Positions 1 through 9,400 of a DNA stretch of 64,000 nt are shown one piece after another (position 1 is the first letter of the stretch; the number at the start of each line of letters is the position of its first letter). A model generated the notes under the pieces. The model was not told the origin of the DNA and did not search any database. It saw only the letters and a list, made by a program, of their open reading frames with translations. Both the position numbers and the translations under genes were made by a program. Source of the DNA: an uncultured Lachnospiraceae bacterium (GTDB lineage Bacteria; Bacillota; Clostridia; Lachnospirales; Lachnospiraceae); assembly GCA_910583605.1 (NCBI GenBank), contig CAJTXN010000007.1:62001-126000 (forward strand), written 5' to 3'.

Positions 1-1503
1 TTGCCGGAGGGTGTTCCGTTCTTTGCCTTTCTGATTTTCCAGACCGTGTTCTGTGCGACGGCTGCAACCATAGTGTCAGGTTCCATGGCAGAGAGAACAA
101 AATTTATATCTTATTGTATTTATAGTTTTATTATCAGTCTGGTTGTTTATCCGATTGAAGCTCACTGGATCTGGGGAGGCGGCTGGTTATCCGAAATGGG
201 ATTCCATGACTTTGCCGGCTCCACGGCGGTACATATGTGCGGCGGAGCGGCTGCATTGGTGGGAGCGGCCATATTGGGACCGCGTATCGGTAAATACGGA
301 AAAGACGGAAAGCCAAAAGCTATTCCGGGACACAGTTTAACTCTTGGCGCTTTGGGTGTATTTATTCTTTGGTTCTGCTGGTTCGGCTTTAACGGTGCGT
401 CCACGGTATCCATGGAAGGAGAAGCTGTTGTAACAGCGAGTAAGATTTTTATTACGACCAATCTGGCTGCAGCGGTTGCCACGTTTACGGTTATGATCAT
501 TACATGGATTCGTTATAAAAAGCCGGATGTGTCCATGACATTAAACGGTTCCCTGGCAGGTCTGGTTGCCATTACGGCAGGCTGTGATACCGTATCTCCA
601 ACAAGTGCGGCAATCATCGGTATAATTGCAGGATTTGCAGTGGTATTCGGTATTGAATTTGTTGATAAGGTGCTGAAAGTAGATGATCCGGTGGGCGCTG
701 TGGGTGTTCATTTCTTAAACGGACTGCTTGGTACGATTTGTGTCGGTCTGTTCTCCGACGGTACCGGAACCTCAATTGACGGTGTGATGGTGAAAGGTCT
801 GTTTACAGGCGGCGGAGCAAAGCTGCTGGGTGTTGAAGCTATTGGTGTTGTATCCGTGTGTGCATGGGTATTTGTTACCATGACAATCGTATTTCTTGTA
901 ATTAAGCATACCATCGGCCTGCGTGCTTCCAGAGAGGAAGAAATCCTTGGTCTGGACGTTACGGAACATAATCTGGAATCTTCTTATGCAGACTTTATGC
1001 CGTCCACGGTTCCAACGGTTCTGGGTGGTGCAGTCGGAAGTCAGGAGAAAAAGGAGACTAAGGAGAAAAAAGTACCGGTTTCACAGGCTGTTCCGGTGGA
1101 ACTTGTTTCAGAAAGCAGTTCCGTTGCCAGTGATGTAAAACTCTCCAAGGTGGATATCATTTGTAAGCAGAGTAAGTTTGAAGAGTTAAAAGAAGCATTA
1201 AACCGTATCGGTGTTATGGGTATTACGGTTACACAGGTTCTTGGATGCGGTGCCCAGAAAGGCAATGCAAAATATTACCGTGGTGTGGCTTTGGATATGG
1301 TTCTTCTTCCAAAGGTTAAGATTGAAGTGGTAGTCAGCAAAGTACCGGTCATGGAAGTGGTGAAAGCGGCAAAAGAGGCTCTTTATACAGGAAATATCGG
1401 TGACGGTAAGATTTTTGTATATGATGTGGAAAATGTTATTAAAGTCAGAACCGGAGAAGAAGGTGTGGATGCACTTCAGGGAGATGACGATTTACTGGGA
1501 TAA
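1..1503 (+). CDS. amt: Ammonium transporter (Amt) fused to a C-terminal PII signalling domain, 5' partial
   Basis: Integral membrane ammonium channel with a PII (GlnB/GlnK) domain on the same chain. The visible part opens inside the Amt fold (VSGSMAERTKF at residues 26-36 matches the early-helix signature), so roughly the first 80-100 residues, with signal and first helices, lie left of the window; the TTG at position 1 is not taken as a real start. About nine hydrophobic segments run to residue ~305, followed by a polar linker (~330-380) and a PII domain (~382-490) with the T-loop KGNAKYYRG and the strand LPKVKIEVVV. In PII proteins the T-loop senses ATP/ADP/2-oxoglutarate and plugs the Amt pore; covalent fusion suggests built-in self-gating. 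The T-loop tyrosine used for uridylylation in enterics is present. It stands alone and ends in a terminator. Family call is firm; regulation by the fused domain is inferred. Confidence 0.93.
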   Translation: MPEGVPFFAFLIFQTVFCATAATIVSGSMAERTKFISYCIYSFIISLVVYPIEAHWIWGGGWLSEMGFHDFAGSTAVHMCGGAAALVGAAILGPRIGKYGKDGKPKAIPGHSLTLGALGVFILWFCWFGFNGASTVSMEGEAVVTASKIFITTNLAAAVATFTVMIITWIRYKKPDVSMTLNGSLAGLVAITAGCDTVSPTSAAIIGIIAGFAVVFGIEFVDKVLKVDDPVGAVGVHFLNGLLGTICVGLFSDGTGTSIDGVMVKGLFTGGGAKLLGVEAIGVVSVCAWVFVTMTIVFLVIKHTIGLRASREEEILGLDVTEHNLESSYADFMPSTVPTVLGGAVGSQEKKETKEKKVPVSQAVPVELVSESSSVASDVKLSKVDIICKQSKFEELKEALNRIGVMGITVTQVLGCGAQKGNAKYYRGVALDMVLLPKVKIEVVVSKVPVMEVVKAAKEALYTGNIGDGKIFVYDVENVIKVRTGEEGVDALQGDDDLLG

Positions 1504-1520
1504 ATTAAATACATAAAAAT

Positions 1521-1557
1521 AACGGGACACTGTTAAAACAGTGTCCCTGTTATTTTT
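1521..1557. terminator. Bidirectional terminator between amt and niaR
   Basis: Stem GGGACACTG / CAGTGTCCC with a short A-rich loop, flanked by A-rich sequence on the left and TGTTATTTTTT on the right. It ends the rightward amt transcript and overlaps the stop codon of the leftward niaR gene, so it can serve both. Confidence 0.85.
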
Positions 1558-2062
1558 TGCTGATGATATACCCTTTTCTATCCAGTTCCTGATAAATAAG
1601 ATTCAGGGTTTCACGGGAAGCAGCGGTAATCGTGTGATAATGATAGCCGGACGTAATATTTTTTAACGGTGCGGATTTACCGTTTTTAATGTCTTCCAGA
1701 AAATCAGTTATATTTTTTCTGGAACGGATATTTAAGTCGGCACGAAGAACCCCGTATATCTTATGATTTACAAACACATCCCTGACAGTACCGCCTAAAT
1801 CCACAATCGTACTGAGTTCATCCGCAGTTTCACTGTCACTGTGCAGGACTTTGATTTCCATTTTTTGCTCCTGTGGTAAATTTATAATATATCCCCGGTT
1901 TGTAGAAATGATATCATAACCGGAGGCGCGCAACAGTGCAATATCTGATACAATAATCTGACGGCTTACATGAAAACGGGAGGCAAAAGCAGTTCCGGAC
2001 ACCGGGGTCCTGCCGTTTTCCAGTGTTTCCAGTATGAGTGAACGACGTTGGTTTCCATTCAT
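1550..2062 (-). CDS. niaR: NiaR-type niacin-responsive transcriptional repressor
   Basis: 170-residue regulator with an N-terminal winged helix-turn-helix (about residues 5-60, TAFASRFHVSRQIIVSDIAL) and a C-terminal 3H domain (about 75-168), named for conserved histidines; here VNHKIYGVL and GYHYHTI are visible. Known NiaR proteins (B. subtilis YrxA) bind nicotinic acid and repress NAD synthesis and niacin uptake genes. It is the last gene of the leftward nadA-nadB-nadC-niaR operon, 19 bases after nadC, with a GGAGG site before its ATG. That position predicts autoregulation through an operator at the nadA promoter. Length and domain order are normal. Confidence 0.9.
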   Translation of the reverse strand: MNGNQRRSLILETLENGRTPVSGTAFASRFHVSRQIIVSDIALLRASGYDIISTNRGYIINLPQEQKMEIKVLHSDSETADELSTIVDLGGTVRDVFVNHKIYGVLRADLNIRSRKNITDFLEDIKNGKSAPLKNITSGYHYHTITAASRETLNLIYQELDRKGYIISKK

Positions 2063-2081
2063 AGAAGCAGTCCTCCGGCCA

Positions 2082-2936
2082 TTATGTAACAGGATGCAGA
2101 TTTTTCAGTGAAATATCCAGAATCGGCGCAGAATGTGTTAGTGCCCCGCTTGAAATATAGTCTACCCCGATGTCCGCCAGTTTGGAAATATTTTCTTTTG
2201 TCACGTTTCCGGAACATTCGGTTTCTGCTCTGCCGTCAATATAATCCACAGCTTTTTTCATATCATCATGGGACATATTATCCAGCATGATAATATCGGC
2301 GCCGGCATCTACAGCCTCCTTTACCATCTCCAGATTCTCAACTTCAATCTCAATTTTCCTGACGAAAGAAGCATAATTCTTTGCCATTGAAACGGCATTT
2401 GTAATACTGCCAGCAGCTCCGATATGATTATCCTTTAACAAAATACCATCGGAAAGATTATAGCGGTGGTTGTTTCCGCCTCCTACTTTAACAGCATATT
2501 TTTCAAAAATTCTCATATTCGGAGTGGTTTTTCTGGTATCCAGAAGCTTAATGTTGGAACCCGCAAGCAGAGAAACAATGGAATTGGTATAGGTAGCGAT
2601 TCCGCTCATACGCTGCAGATAATTCAGCGCCGTCCGTTCTCCTGACAGCAGCACACGGATATCTCCCGTAACCTTACCCATCAGTTCTCCCGATGTGACC
2701 GAATCCCCGTCTTTACAGAAAAAATCCACCGAAACATCCGGATCCAGCAGTTGAAACACCCGTTTAAAAACCGGAAGTCCCGCAATAATCCCATCCTGCT
2801 TACAGATTAAATCCACACTCCCCAGACAAAACTCCGGCATAACGGCATTTGTGGAAATATCCTCGCTGGTAATATCCTCCTTTAAAGCAAGTAAAATAAG
2901 GTCATCGGCATTTAAATGCATAGTAATATTGTTCAT
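2082..2936 (-). CDS. nadC: Nicotinate-nucleotide pyrophosphorylase (carboxylating), quinolinate phosphoribosyltransferase
   Basis: Converts quinolinate and PRPP to nicotinate mononucleotide, CO2 and pyrophosphate, the third step of de novo NAD synthesis. The 284-residue protein begins MNNITMHLNADDLI; the ATG at 2936 has an AGGAAAGG ribosome site, and the longer reading frame reaching 3062 adds 42 unlikely residues. Family signatures are visible: EDITSEDISTNAV near the start, ERTALNYLQRMSGIATYT, LDTRKTTPNMRIFEKYAV, GGGNNHRYNLSDGILLKDNH, and EIEVENLEM with the barrel motif IIMLDNMS. Cytoplasmic. It lies between nadB (129 bases upstream) and niaR. Confidence 0.96.
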   Translation of the reverse strand: MNNITMHLNADDLILLALKEDITSEDISTNAVMPEFCLGSVDLICKQDGIIAGLPVFKRVFQLLDPDVSVDFFCKDGDSVTSGELMGKVTGDIRVLLSGERTALNYLQRMSGIATYTNSIVSLLAGSNIKLLDTRKTTPNMRIFEKYAVKVGGGNNHRYNLSDGILLKDNHIGAAGSITNAVSMAKNYASFVRKIEIEVENLEMVKEAVDAGADIIMLDNMSHDDMKKAVDYIDGRAETECSGNVTKENISKLADIGVDYISSGALTHSAPILDISLKNLHPVT

Positions 2937-3065
2937 ATTCGTATCCTTTCCTGTAAAAAAATGGTAATAAATCCGTCCTATAGACAAATGCAAACTTTGA
3001 TTGGGAATATGCAGTTTTCGCCAAAGCACAGCCACCATGGTAGCGTCCTTTGCCAGAATCACTTG

Positions 3066-4235
3066 TCAAAGTTCTTTCTCAATCCTTTCCGCCGCCCGTT
3101 TCGCAAACACCAGACTTTCCAGCAATGAATTACTTGCCAGCCGGTTTGCACCATGCACTCCGTTGCAGGCGGTTTCTCCCACCGCATACAGATGATTCAT
3201 GGAAGTATGACTGCTTTTATCAACTTTGATACCTCCCATGAAATAATGCTGTGCCGGAACTACCGGAATACATTCCCTGGTCACGTCATAGCCTTCTTCC
3301 AGACAGTGGGCATATATATTTGGAAAATGGCCCAGTATGGCTTCTTTTGGAATCGGAGCCATGGAAAGCCATACATATGGCATATCATCGGCTTTCATCT
3401 GTTCCCGGATTTTTTCGGTCAGCATATCCCGGGGCAGCAATTCATCAACAAACCGCTCCATTTTTTTATTATATAAAACGGCTCCCTCGCCACGGACCGA
3501 TTCGGATATCAGAAATCTTCTTCCAGGTTTCGTGGAGTACAGGGTAGTAGGGTGAATCTGGATATAATCCAGATTTTGGGTTTCAATTCCGTATTTTTCC
3601 GCAAGAGTTATGGCATCCCCTGTCAGGTGCGGATAATTTGTGGAATGCAGAAAACGTCCGCCGATTCCTCCGGTAGCAAGTATGGTAACAGCAGCATTTA
3701 TTTTGTATTGTTCGGAAGAATCAGAGGTTTCTGCCAGAATTCCCAGACAGTCGTTTCCGTTGGCAATAAGGTCGGTCATGGTCATATATTCATACATGGT
3801 CACATTCGGCAGATTACGGACGGCCCGAAGCAGATGACTGGTGATTTCCTTTCCGGTAATGTCCTTGTGAAATAAAATACGGGGTCTGGAATGTGCGCCT
3901 TCCCGTGTATAACTAAAAGTCTCTCCCTGCTTTTGAAAACGTACCCCGTAATTCGTTAAATCCCTGACGGTTTCCCGGGAGGAACGAATCATAATATCCA
4001 CACTTTCCGTATCATTTTCATAATGGCCGGCTTTCATGGTATCTTCAAAATAACTGTCATAATCAGCTTCGTCCCGCAGGACACAGATTCCGCCCTGAGC
4101 CAGAAATGAGTCACTATGTTCAAATTTATCTTTGGATATTATAGTGATATTTAAATGTTCCGGGAGGTTTAAGGCAGAATAAAGACCTGATACCCCGCAG
4201 CCAACTATAACTACATCAGTATTGATTGTATTCAT
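3066..4235 (-). CDS. nadB: L-aspartate oxidase, short form
   Basis: FAD-dependent oxidase (often used as a fumarate-linked dehydrogenase in anaerobes) that turns L-aspartate into iminoaspartate for quinolinate synthase. The N-terminal Rossmann motif VVIVGCGVSGLYSAL binds FAD; later signatures are DSFLAQGGICVL, GREITSH-like GKEITSHLL, ILATGGIGGRF, FISESVRGEGAVLYN-like ISESVRGEGAVLYN, and the C-terminal VPAQHYFMGGIKVD and GVHGANRLASNSLLESLVF. At 389 residues it ends just after the flavin domain and lacks the C-terminal helical domain seen in E. coli NadB (about 540 residues); shorter forms are common in Clostridia, so this is probably not truncation damage. Second gene of the NAD operon, 32 bases after nadA, with its own GGAAAGG site. 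Confidence 0.95.
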   Translation of the reverse strand: MNTINTDVVIVGCGVSGLYSALNLPEHLNITIISKDKFEHSDSFLAQGGICVLRDEADYDSYFEDTMKAGHYENDTESVDIMIRSSRETVRDLTNYGVRFQKQGETFSYTREGAHSRPRILFHKDITGKEITSHLLRAVRNLPNVTMYEYMTMTDLIANGNDCLGILAETSDSSEQYKINAAVTILATGGIGGRFLHSTNYPHLTGDAITLAEKYGIETQNLDYIQIHPTTLYSTKPGRRFLISESVRGEGAVLYNKKMERFVDELLPRDMLTEKIREQMKADDMPYVWLSMAPIPKEAILGHFPNIYAHCLEEGYDVTRECIPVVPAQHYFMGGIKVDKSSHTSMNHLYAVGETACNGVHGANRLASNSLLESLVFAKRAAERIEKEL

Positions 4236-4267
4236 TATGTATTATCCTTTCCGCTGAGGGATTTTGG

Positions 4268-5182
4268 TCAGGCATTGGCAAGCGCTAACATACGGTTTAA
4301 CGGGGCGTTTGCTTCTGACAGAATATCTGAGGTCAGTTCCACCTGATTGTTTTGGTGTTCCAAAACATCTGCAATTTTCTCAAAAGTGATCAGTTTCATA
4401 TCCCAGCATATCTGGTCCGGACAGGCAGGGTAAAACTGCTTGTCCGGATTTTCTTTTTTTAACTGGTGAAAGACACCGGTTTCCGTAGCAATAATAAACG
4501 AATCAGACGGACAGTTGTTTACATATTGAATAATGCCGCTGGTGCTGCCGATATAATCTGCCAGTTCCAGTACATCAGGAGTACATTCCGGATGCGCCAG
4601 AACGAGGGCTTCCGGATGCTGCCGTTTCGATTTTAAAATATGCTCTCTTCGTATATTTTTATGGATTGGGCAGAATCCGTCATTGAAAATAAAATGTTTC
4701 TCAGGAACTTTTTCGGCAACATATCTGCCAAGGTTTTCATCGGGTATAAAAAAGATATTTTTATTCGGCAGTTCCCGTACAATCTTAAGGGCATTTGCGG
4801 ATGTGACACATACGTCCGAGTAACGCTTCAATTCGGCGGTAGAGTTGATATAACAAACAACTGCCAGATCTTCATACTGTTCTTTCAGATATTTTATCTT
4901 ATCAACATCGCACATGTGTGCCATTGCGCAGTCTGCCGACATATCCGGCATTAACACGGTTTTTCCGGGGTTCAGTAATTTGGCGCTTTCACCCATAAAA
5001 CTGACGCCGCAGAATACGATTACATCTGCCTCGGTGGTGGTAGCGACTTTACTCAGATAAAAGGAATCGCCTATGTAATCGGCAATATCCTGAATTTCAT
5101 CATTTACATAATAATGTGCCAGGATAATGGCATTCCGTTGTGCTTTAAGGGTGTTGATTTTATCAATGATGGATGGCTGCAT
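4268..5182 (-). CDS. nadA: Quinolinate synthase
   Basis: [4Fe-4S] enzyme that condenses iminoaspartate with dihydroxyacetone phosphate to quinolinate. The 304-residue protein has the family's three repeated sub-domains with the characteristic motifs AHYYVNDEIQDIADYIGDS, FCGVSFMGESAK, PDMSADCAMA, and conserved cysteines in CVTSANA, LAHPECTPDV and CPDQICWDMK that fit the three cluster ligands. First gene of the leftward NAD operon; GGAGG precedes the ATG. DHAP, one substrate, is produced by the aldolase encoded further along at 14268. The predicted NiaR operator lies about 80 bases upstream. Confidence 0.97.
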   Translation of the reverse strand: MQPSIIDKINTLKAQRNAIILAHYYVNDEIQDIADYIGDSFYLSKVATTTEADVIVFCGVSFMGESAKLLNPGKTVLMPDMSADCAMAHMCDVDKIKYLKEQYEDLAVVCYINSTAELKRYSDVCVTSANALKIVRELPNKNIFFIPDENLGRYVAEKVPEKHFIFNDGFCPIHKNIRREHILKSKRQHPEALVLAHPECTPDVLELADYIGSTSGIIQYVNNCPSDSFIIATETGVFHQLKKENPDKQFYPACPDQICWDMKLITFEKIADVLEHQNNQVELTSDILSEANAPLNRMLALANA

Positions 5183-5240
5183 ATTTTCCTCCTGTAGAAA
5201 ATAAAAAAATGTAAATAATAATCGATTACTTTAGTTGATT

Positions 5241-5277
5241 ATATTAACATAAAAATTAACAGGTGACAAGACACAAG
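5241..5277 (-). promoter_or_regulatory. nadA operon promoter with candidate NiaR operator
   Basis: On the minus strand TTGTCA (5269-5264), a 17-base spacer and TAATAT (5246-5241) form a sigma-A promoter for nadABC-niaR. The plus-strand sequence ACAGGTGACAAGACACAAG (5259-5277) overlaps the -35 and has GTG-N6-CAC symmetry, similar to the ACAGGTG-type operators I recall for B. subtilis NiaR/YrxA. The operator assignment is inference from position, symmetry and the cognate regulator in the operon. Confidence 0.68.
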
Positions 5278-5334
5278 ATAGAAATATGCTATTTACTAAA
5301 AAATAAAAGGCAGATGATTTTTCATTATTTTGGC

Positions 5335-6084
5335 TTATTCCATTGCAGTACATATTATCATATCTATTATTCTATTGATGGAAGCATTAAGATTCTTCTC
5401 CCCCCAGCCTAACTTCCAGTCATTATCAAGAACATCTGAAATGATATAGATTGCTGAGGCGGTACATTTTCTATAGTTTGCTATTGTAAAAAGCCCTACG
5501 CCTTCCATTTCAACACATAAAGCGCCTTTCTCACGATACTCTAAAATTTGTCCCCAGGTTTCTCTATACCCGGCATCCGTTGTCCAATGTATTCCGCGTC
5601 TGAATCTAATTGTTTTCTTTGTTAGAAGTTTACTTAATTTATCCGTTAATTCTTTAGAGGATTTGATAATATCATAATTAAATCCGTATAATCCTGCAAT
5701 GGCTGTATCATTATATGCGCCGTCCGTTAATACAATATCGCCTGCATTTAAATCCGGTTGTAATCCCCCGGCAAAGCCGATATGAATTAGTTCCTTTACT
5801 CCTCCTGCGATCAGATCTTCAGCTTGCGTTGCAATGGCAGGTGAACACATATGACCTTTTATAAATCCGATTTCTTCGTTTTTGTTGAATACAAAAAGTT
5901 TTCCACCCAATGGGTATTTATATTTTCCACAATTTCTTGAAAGCATGGCATCATATAGGCTGTCAGCCAGTAAGAATACTCTTTTTGGAACATTCATATG
6001 ATCGATATCAAATCCTGCGTTTTTTAATTCCGACCGGACTAATTCAGTGGGGTCTGTTAATACATCGTTTATATTTCTGCTCAT
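5335..6084 (-). CDS. Nucleoside phosphorylase (PNP/UDP family)
   Basis: 249-residue member of the purine/uridine phosphorylase superfamily, which splits nucleosides with phosphate into a base and ribose 1-phosphate. Visible family features are ICxPA-like HMCSPAIATQAEDLIAGGVKELIHIGFAGGL (phosphate and ribose site) and the late motif VEMEGVGLFTIANY, where the Glu of ME(M)E contacts ribose. The ATG at 6084 has AAGGAG ten bases upstream; the longer frame to 6168 has no support and overlaps the promoter. Substrate cannot be read from sequence; uridine- or MTA-type activity are both possible. Monocistronic and leftward. Confidence 0.8.
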   Translation of the reverse strand: MSRNINDVLTDPTELVRSELKNAGFDIDHMNVPKRVFLLADSLYDAMLSRNCGKYKYPLGGKLFVFNKNEEIGFIKGHMCSPAIATQAEDLIAGGVKELIHIGFAGGLQPDLNAGDIVLTDGAYNDTAIAGLYGFNYDIIKSSKELTDKLSKLLTKKTIRFRRGIHWTTDAGYRETWGQILEYREKGALCVEMEGVGLFTIANYRKCTASAIYIISDVLDNDWKLGWGEKNLNASINRIIDMIICTAME

Positions 6085-6139
6085 GGTTTCCTGACTCCTT
6101 TTATACAATATTCGGTTTGATAAATTGCTCATCTTCGTT

Positions 6140-6168
6140 ATTATAGTATAACAGGTATATGGAAACAA
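6140..6168 (-). promoter_or_regulatory. Promoter of the nucleoside phosphorylase gene
   Basis: Minus strand TTGTTT (6168-6163), 17-base spacer, TATAAT (6145-6140). The start lies about 55 bases upstream of the ATG at 6084, which supports the shorter start. Confidence 0.7.
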
Positions 6169-6295
6169 TTACAATTTATAGAAATTTGTGCTATAATAAT
6201 GTCATAATATTTTAATACAGAAAAGCTTGAAGAATTCCGTATCACTGTTTGTCTGGAAAAATAAAAAAATATATTAAAACTTATTTCTATTTGCA

Positions 6296-6324
6296 TTGCC
6301 CAATGAAGCAAAATAAGGTATTAT
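6296..6324 (+). promoter_or_regulatory. Candidate promoter of the diguanylate cyclase gene
   Basis: TTGCCC (6296-6301), 17-base spacer, TATTAT (6319-6324). The rest of the gap 6085-6431 holds the divergent phosphorylase promoter and, in the leader, a small hairpin around CCGGA/TCCGG (about 6349-6366). No ORF of note is seen in the gap. Confidence 0.5.
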
Positions 6325-6431
6325 TAAAGATAGAAATATGTCAAATACCGGAAATTCATTTATCCGGCCATATTTGTTCATAAAAAAGCTTTTTCTCAGA
6401 TAAATAACATAAAATAACGGGAGGTAAAACA

Positions 6432-9400
6432 ATGACAGCAGAAGGACTTAAATATTTAAACGACTTTATAGAAGATATGTATATTACCGGAAATACCCGG
6501 GGGGATTCTATTCGAATCATAAGACAGAACAATATTCTGAATATGACAAAGAAGGATTTTGAAAGGCTGACGTTTCGCCCCGGGTTAAACCAATATTATC
6601 ACGAATATAATCATGGGGATATGATGGAGGCATATGAACCGTTTTTGGGAATCATTAAAGATATCATAGAGAAAAATAATCTGGATATGGACACTGTTTT
6701 TGATAAAGCAGAGGTATACAGCCTCCACAGGGAAATATTCAAAAGTTATTTTATGAATCAGCTTTGTGAACGAAGGGATGAACTGATTCTGGCGGAACTG
6801 GATTTCGAGTATGAAAGAATGACCGATGGCATTGTGGGAATGCTGCATTATTTATCAAAGAAATATCCGATATTTATTTTACTGAACAAGGTGAATCTGA
6901 TAACGACATCATCAGTTACCATATTGCAGAGGCTGTTTGAATCGGAGCTGACAAAACTGAAGATCATAGGTATCGTAAATCAGCTCAGAAGCGTAAGTAC
7001 CTATGTAACTAATCCGTATACGGAATTTATCGGAGAATGTGAAGAGAAAAACTGCATCAGTGACTGGACCGTAGAGAAAACGGAAGAGGTGGACACGGAC
7101 ATTTCATTTTCACTGAAACTGGACAATACCAATAACTATTTTCGAAAAATTAACAATATGTTTCACTTATTTGCCTTTGACCAGGCGTATAATTATCTGA
7201 ATTTTATGTATCAGAGAATTGAACTGGATAAGCTCAGGGTTTCCGTGGATATAAGGGTACATATGCTGGAACTGTATATCATGGCATGCATATATAAGAA
7301 AAATTATTCATTTGCCCGGCTGTTATGCGACAGTCTGAGACAATTGGAAGCCGGGGAACTGGAACAGGAAAAGAATTATATGTATTATTACCTGATTGCC
7401 ACTGTTAATATGTGCAATGGCAATCAGCAGGCAGCAAAAAATTATGCGGAACAGTGCAGAGAATTTGTGTCTGATGATAAGACGGAATTTAAAGTTGAAT
7501 TGCTTTCCAATATGATTCTGCTGGGAGGCTGGAATGAGATTTGGATTGTTGAAAAAGATATTGAAGTCAGTCAGAAGCTGCTGGATTGGTGTGAAACATA
7601 CGGCTACCAGAATCATCTGGCACATATTTATGTGTACTGTTATGACAATAATAATAAATGTTTTGCGGTGCCGAATGGTATTGAAGACAGGCTGCCCCAT
7701 GTGATGAAGGGAATCCGTATCGCCGAGAAACTGGGAAATTACCGGTTTCTGATAGAGGCATACAGGAAGAATGTAATGCTGGCTTCCTGCAACGGATATA
7801 ATAATACTTCCAATTATTTTTATGAAAAGATAATTTCCATTGCGCACAAAGCACATGACCGTATGGTAGAGGCTCATGTCTGCAACGGACTGGGATATAA
7901 CTGCAGTGCGACAGATAATTTTGTGGCAGCCCATGATTATTATAATAAAGCGCTGGAACTGTATTTTGAACTGAAGTCCAGCGATTACATAATGGAAACT
8001 TTGTATAATATGGGAATGAACGCCATATTATCCGGGGATTACGGAAGTGCCATGGATTATCTGATGACAATACAGAATGTTATGAAGATATTAAGGAAAA
8101 CCGGTCTCCGGGTATGCAATGTTTCCAAGTTATACGGATTAATTGCATTGGCAGCATTTAAAATGGAAAAATATCATACGGCTCATTTTTATCTGAATAA
8201 AACAAAACAGTTTTTGGAGAATATTCTGGATTTTGAGCAGGCGGAGGCAGACAGTTATCTGTGGGATGATGACTTATTCCTGCTTTATTATTTGACGGCA
8301 CTGCTGAAACAGCATGAAGAAGAGTATGAGGCGGCGTTGGATAATTATGAAAAAGCCAATGTATTTATGAAGCGTTCCGCAGGCAGCATGTACTTTAATT
8401 ATTCTCTGTATGTCTGGGATAAGAGTAATCTGTACAAAGCCATGGGAAATAAAACGGAACGGGATCAGTTGTTAAAAGAGGCCAGAAAGTTTTTTGGCAG
8501 AAAGGGTAATTTTTACCGGATTCAGATGATAGATGAGCTGCTCTATAACGGCGAATGGAAGTTTTATATAATGGAAATGCCTCTTCGAAATGTGAATCTG
8601 AAGGATATTATAAAGCTGGTGAAGCTGGAACGTATTGAAAATGAAGCAAAGGAAAAGAAGATTGATATCCGGTTCTTTACGGCATTCCAGGAATTGATCT
8701 GTCATTCCTATGAAAATGTAAAGGCTCAGACTGATACCCTTATCTTTAATTTTAAAAATAATTTTAATATAGATAATATTATTTATATATCCTGTGAAGA
8801 GGACAGGGATATTGTGCAGTATTCCACTCTGCCTTATGAACTGTCAGAGGCGGACATTAAGCTGCTGACCGGCTATTTCAGGGTAAATAGTGATGGTTTT
8901 GCCATTTCTAAGTTCAGCAATAATTATTATGAATATGAACAGATTCTGGGAATTTTCCGCAAAAGCAAGCTATTTTCCATTATTGCCGTGCCTCTGTATA
9001 ATAATGAGACACTGACCAGCGTATTTATTGTATTTGACTGCGTCTGCAATAACTGGAATACCATAGTGAGAAGAAAAGTCATGGAGGAAAGCGATCTGGA
9101 GATTTACCGTTTTATTTTCCGACAGATCGTGGATGCAGGTGAAAAATATAAGTTAAATGACAGACTGAAGAAGCAGGCGGTTACTGATGAATTAACCGGT
9201 TTATATAATCGGAAGGGATACTATGAGAAAATAGATTCCTTGATGGAAAAGAGTTATGATTCACTGGGACAGACGGATGCAGCGCTGCTTTATGCAGATT
9301 TAGACCATTTTAAATATTATAATGATACCTTTGGGCATCATGTCGGGGATGCGCTTCTGGTTGAGTTTTCAAAAATATTTGCAATGGCATGCGGTGAACG

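Noticed and set aside
2937..3062. Extended nadC N-terminus
   Set aside because: The extra 42 residues are unlike the family, and a good ribosome site precedes the ATG at 2936.
7323..8070. Long antisense frames inside the diguanylate cyclase gene
   Set aside because: They are shadows of the sense codons, with no ribosome sites, promoters or family resemblance.
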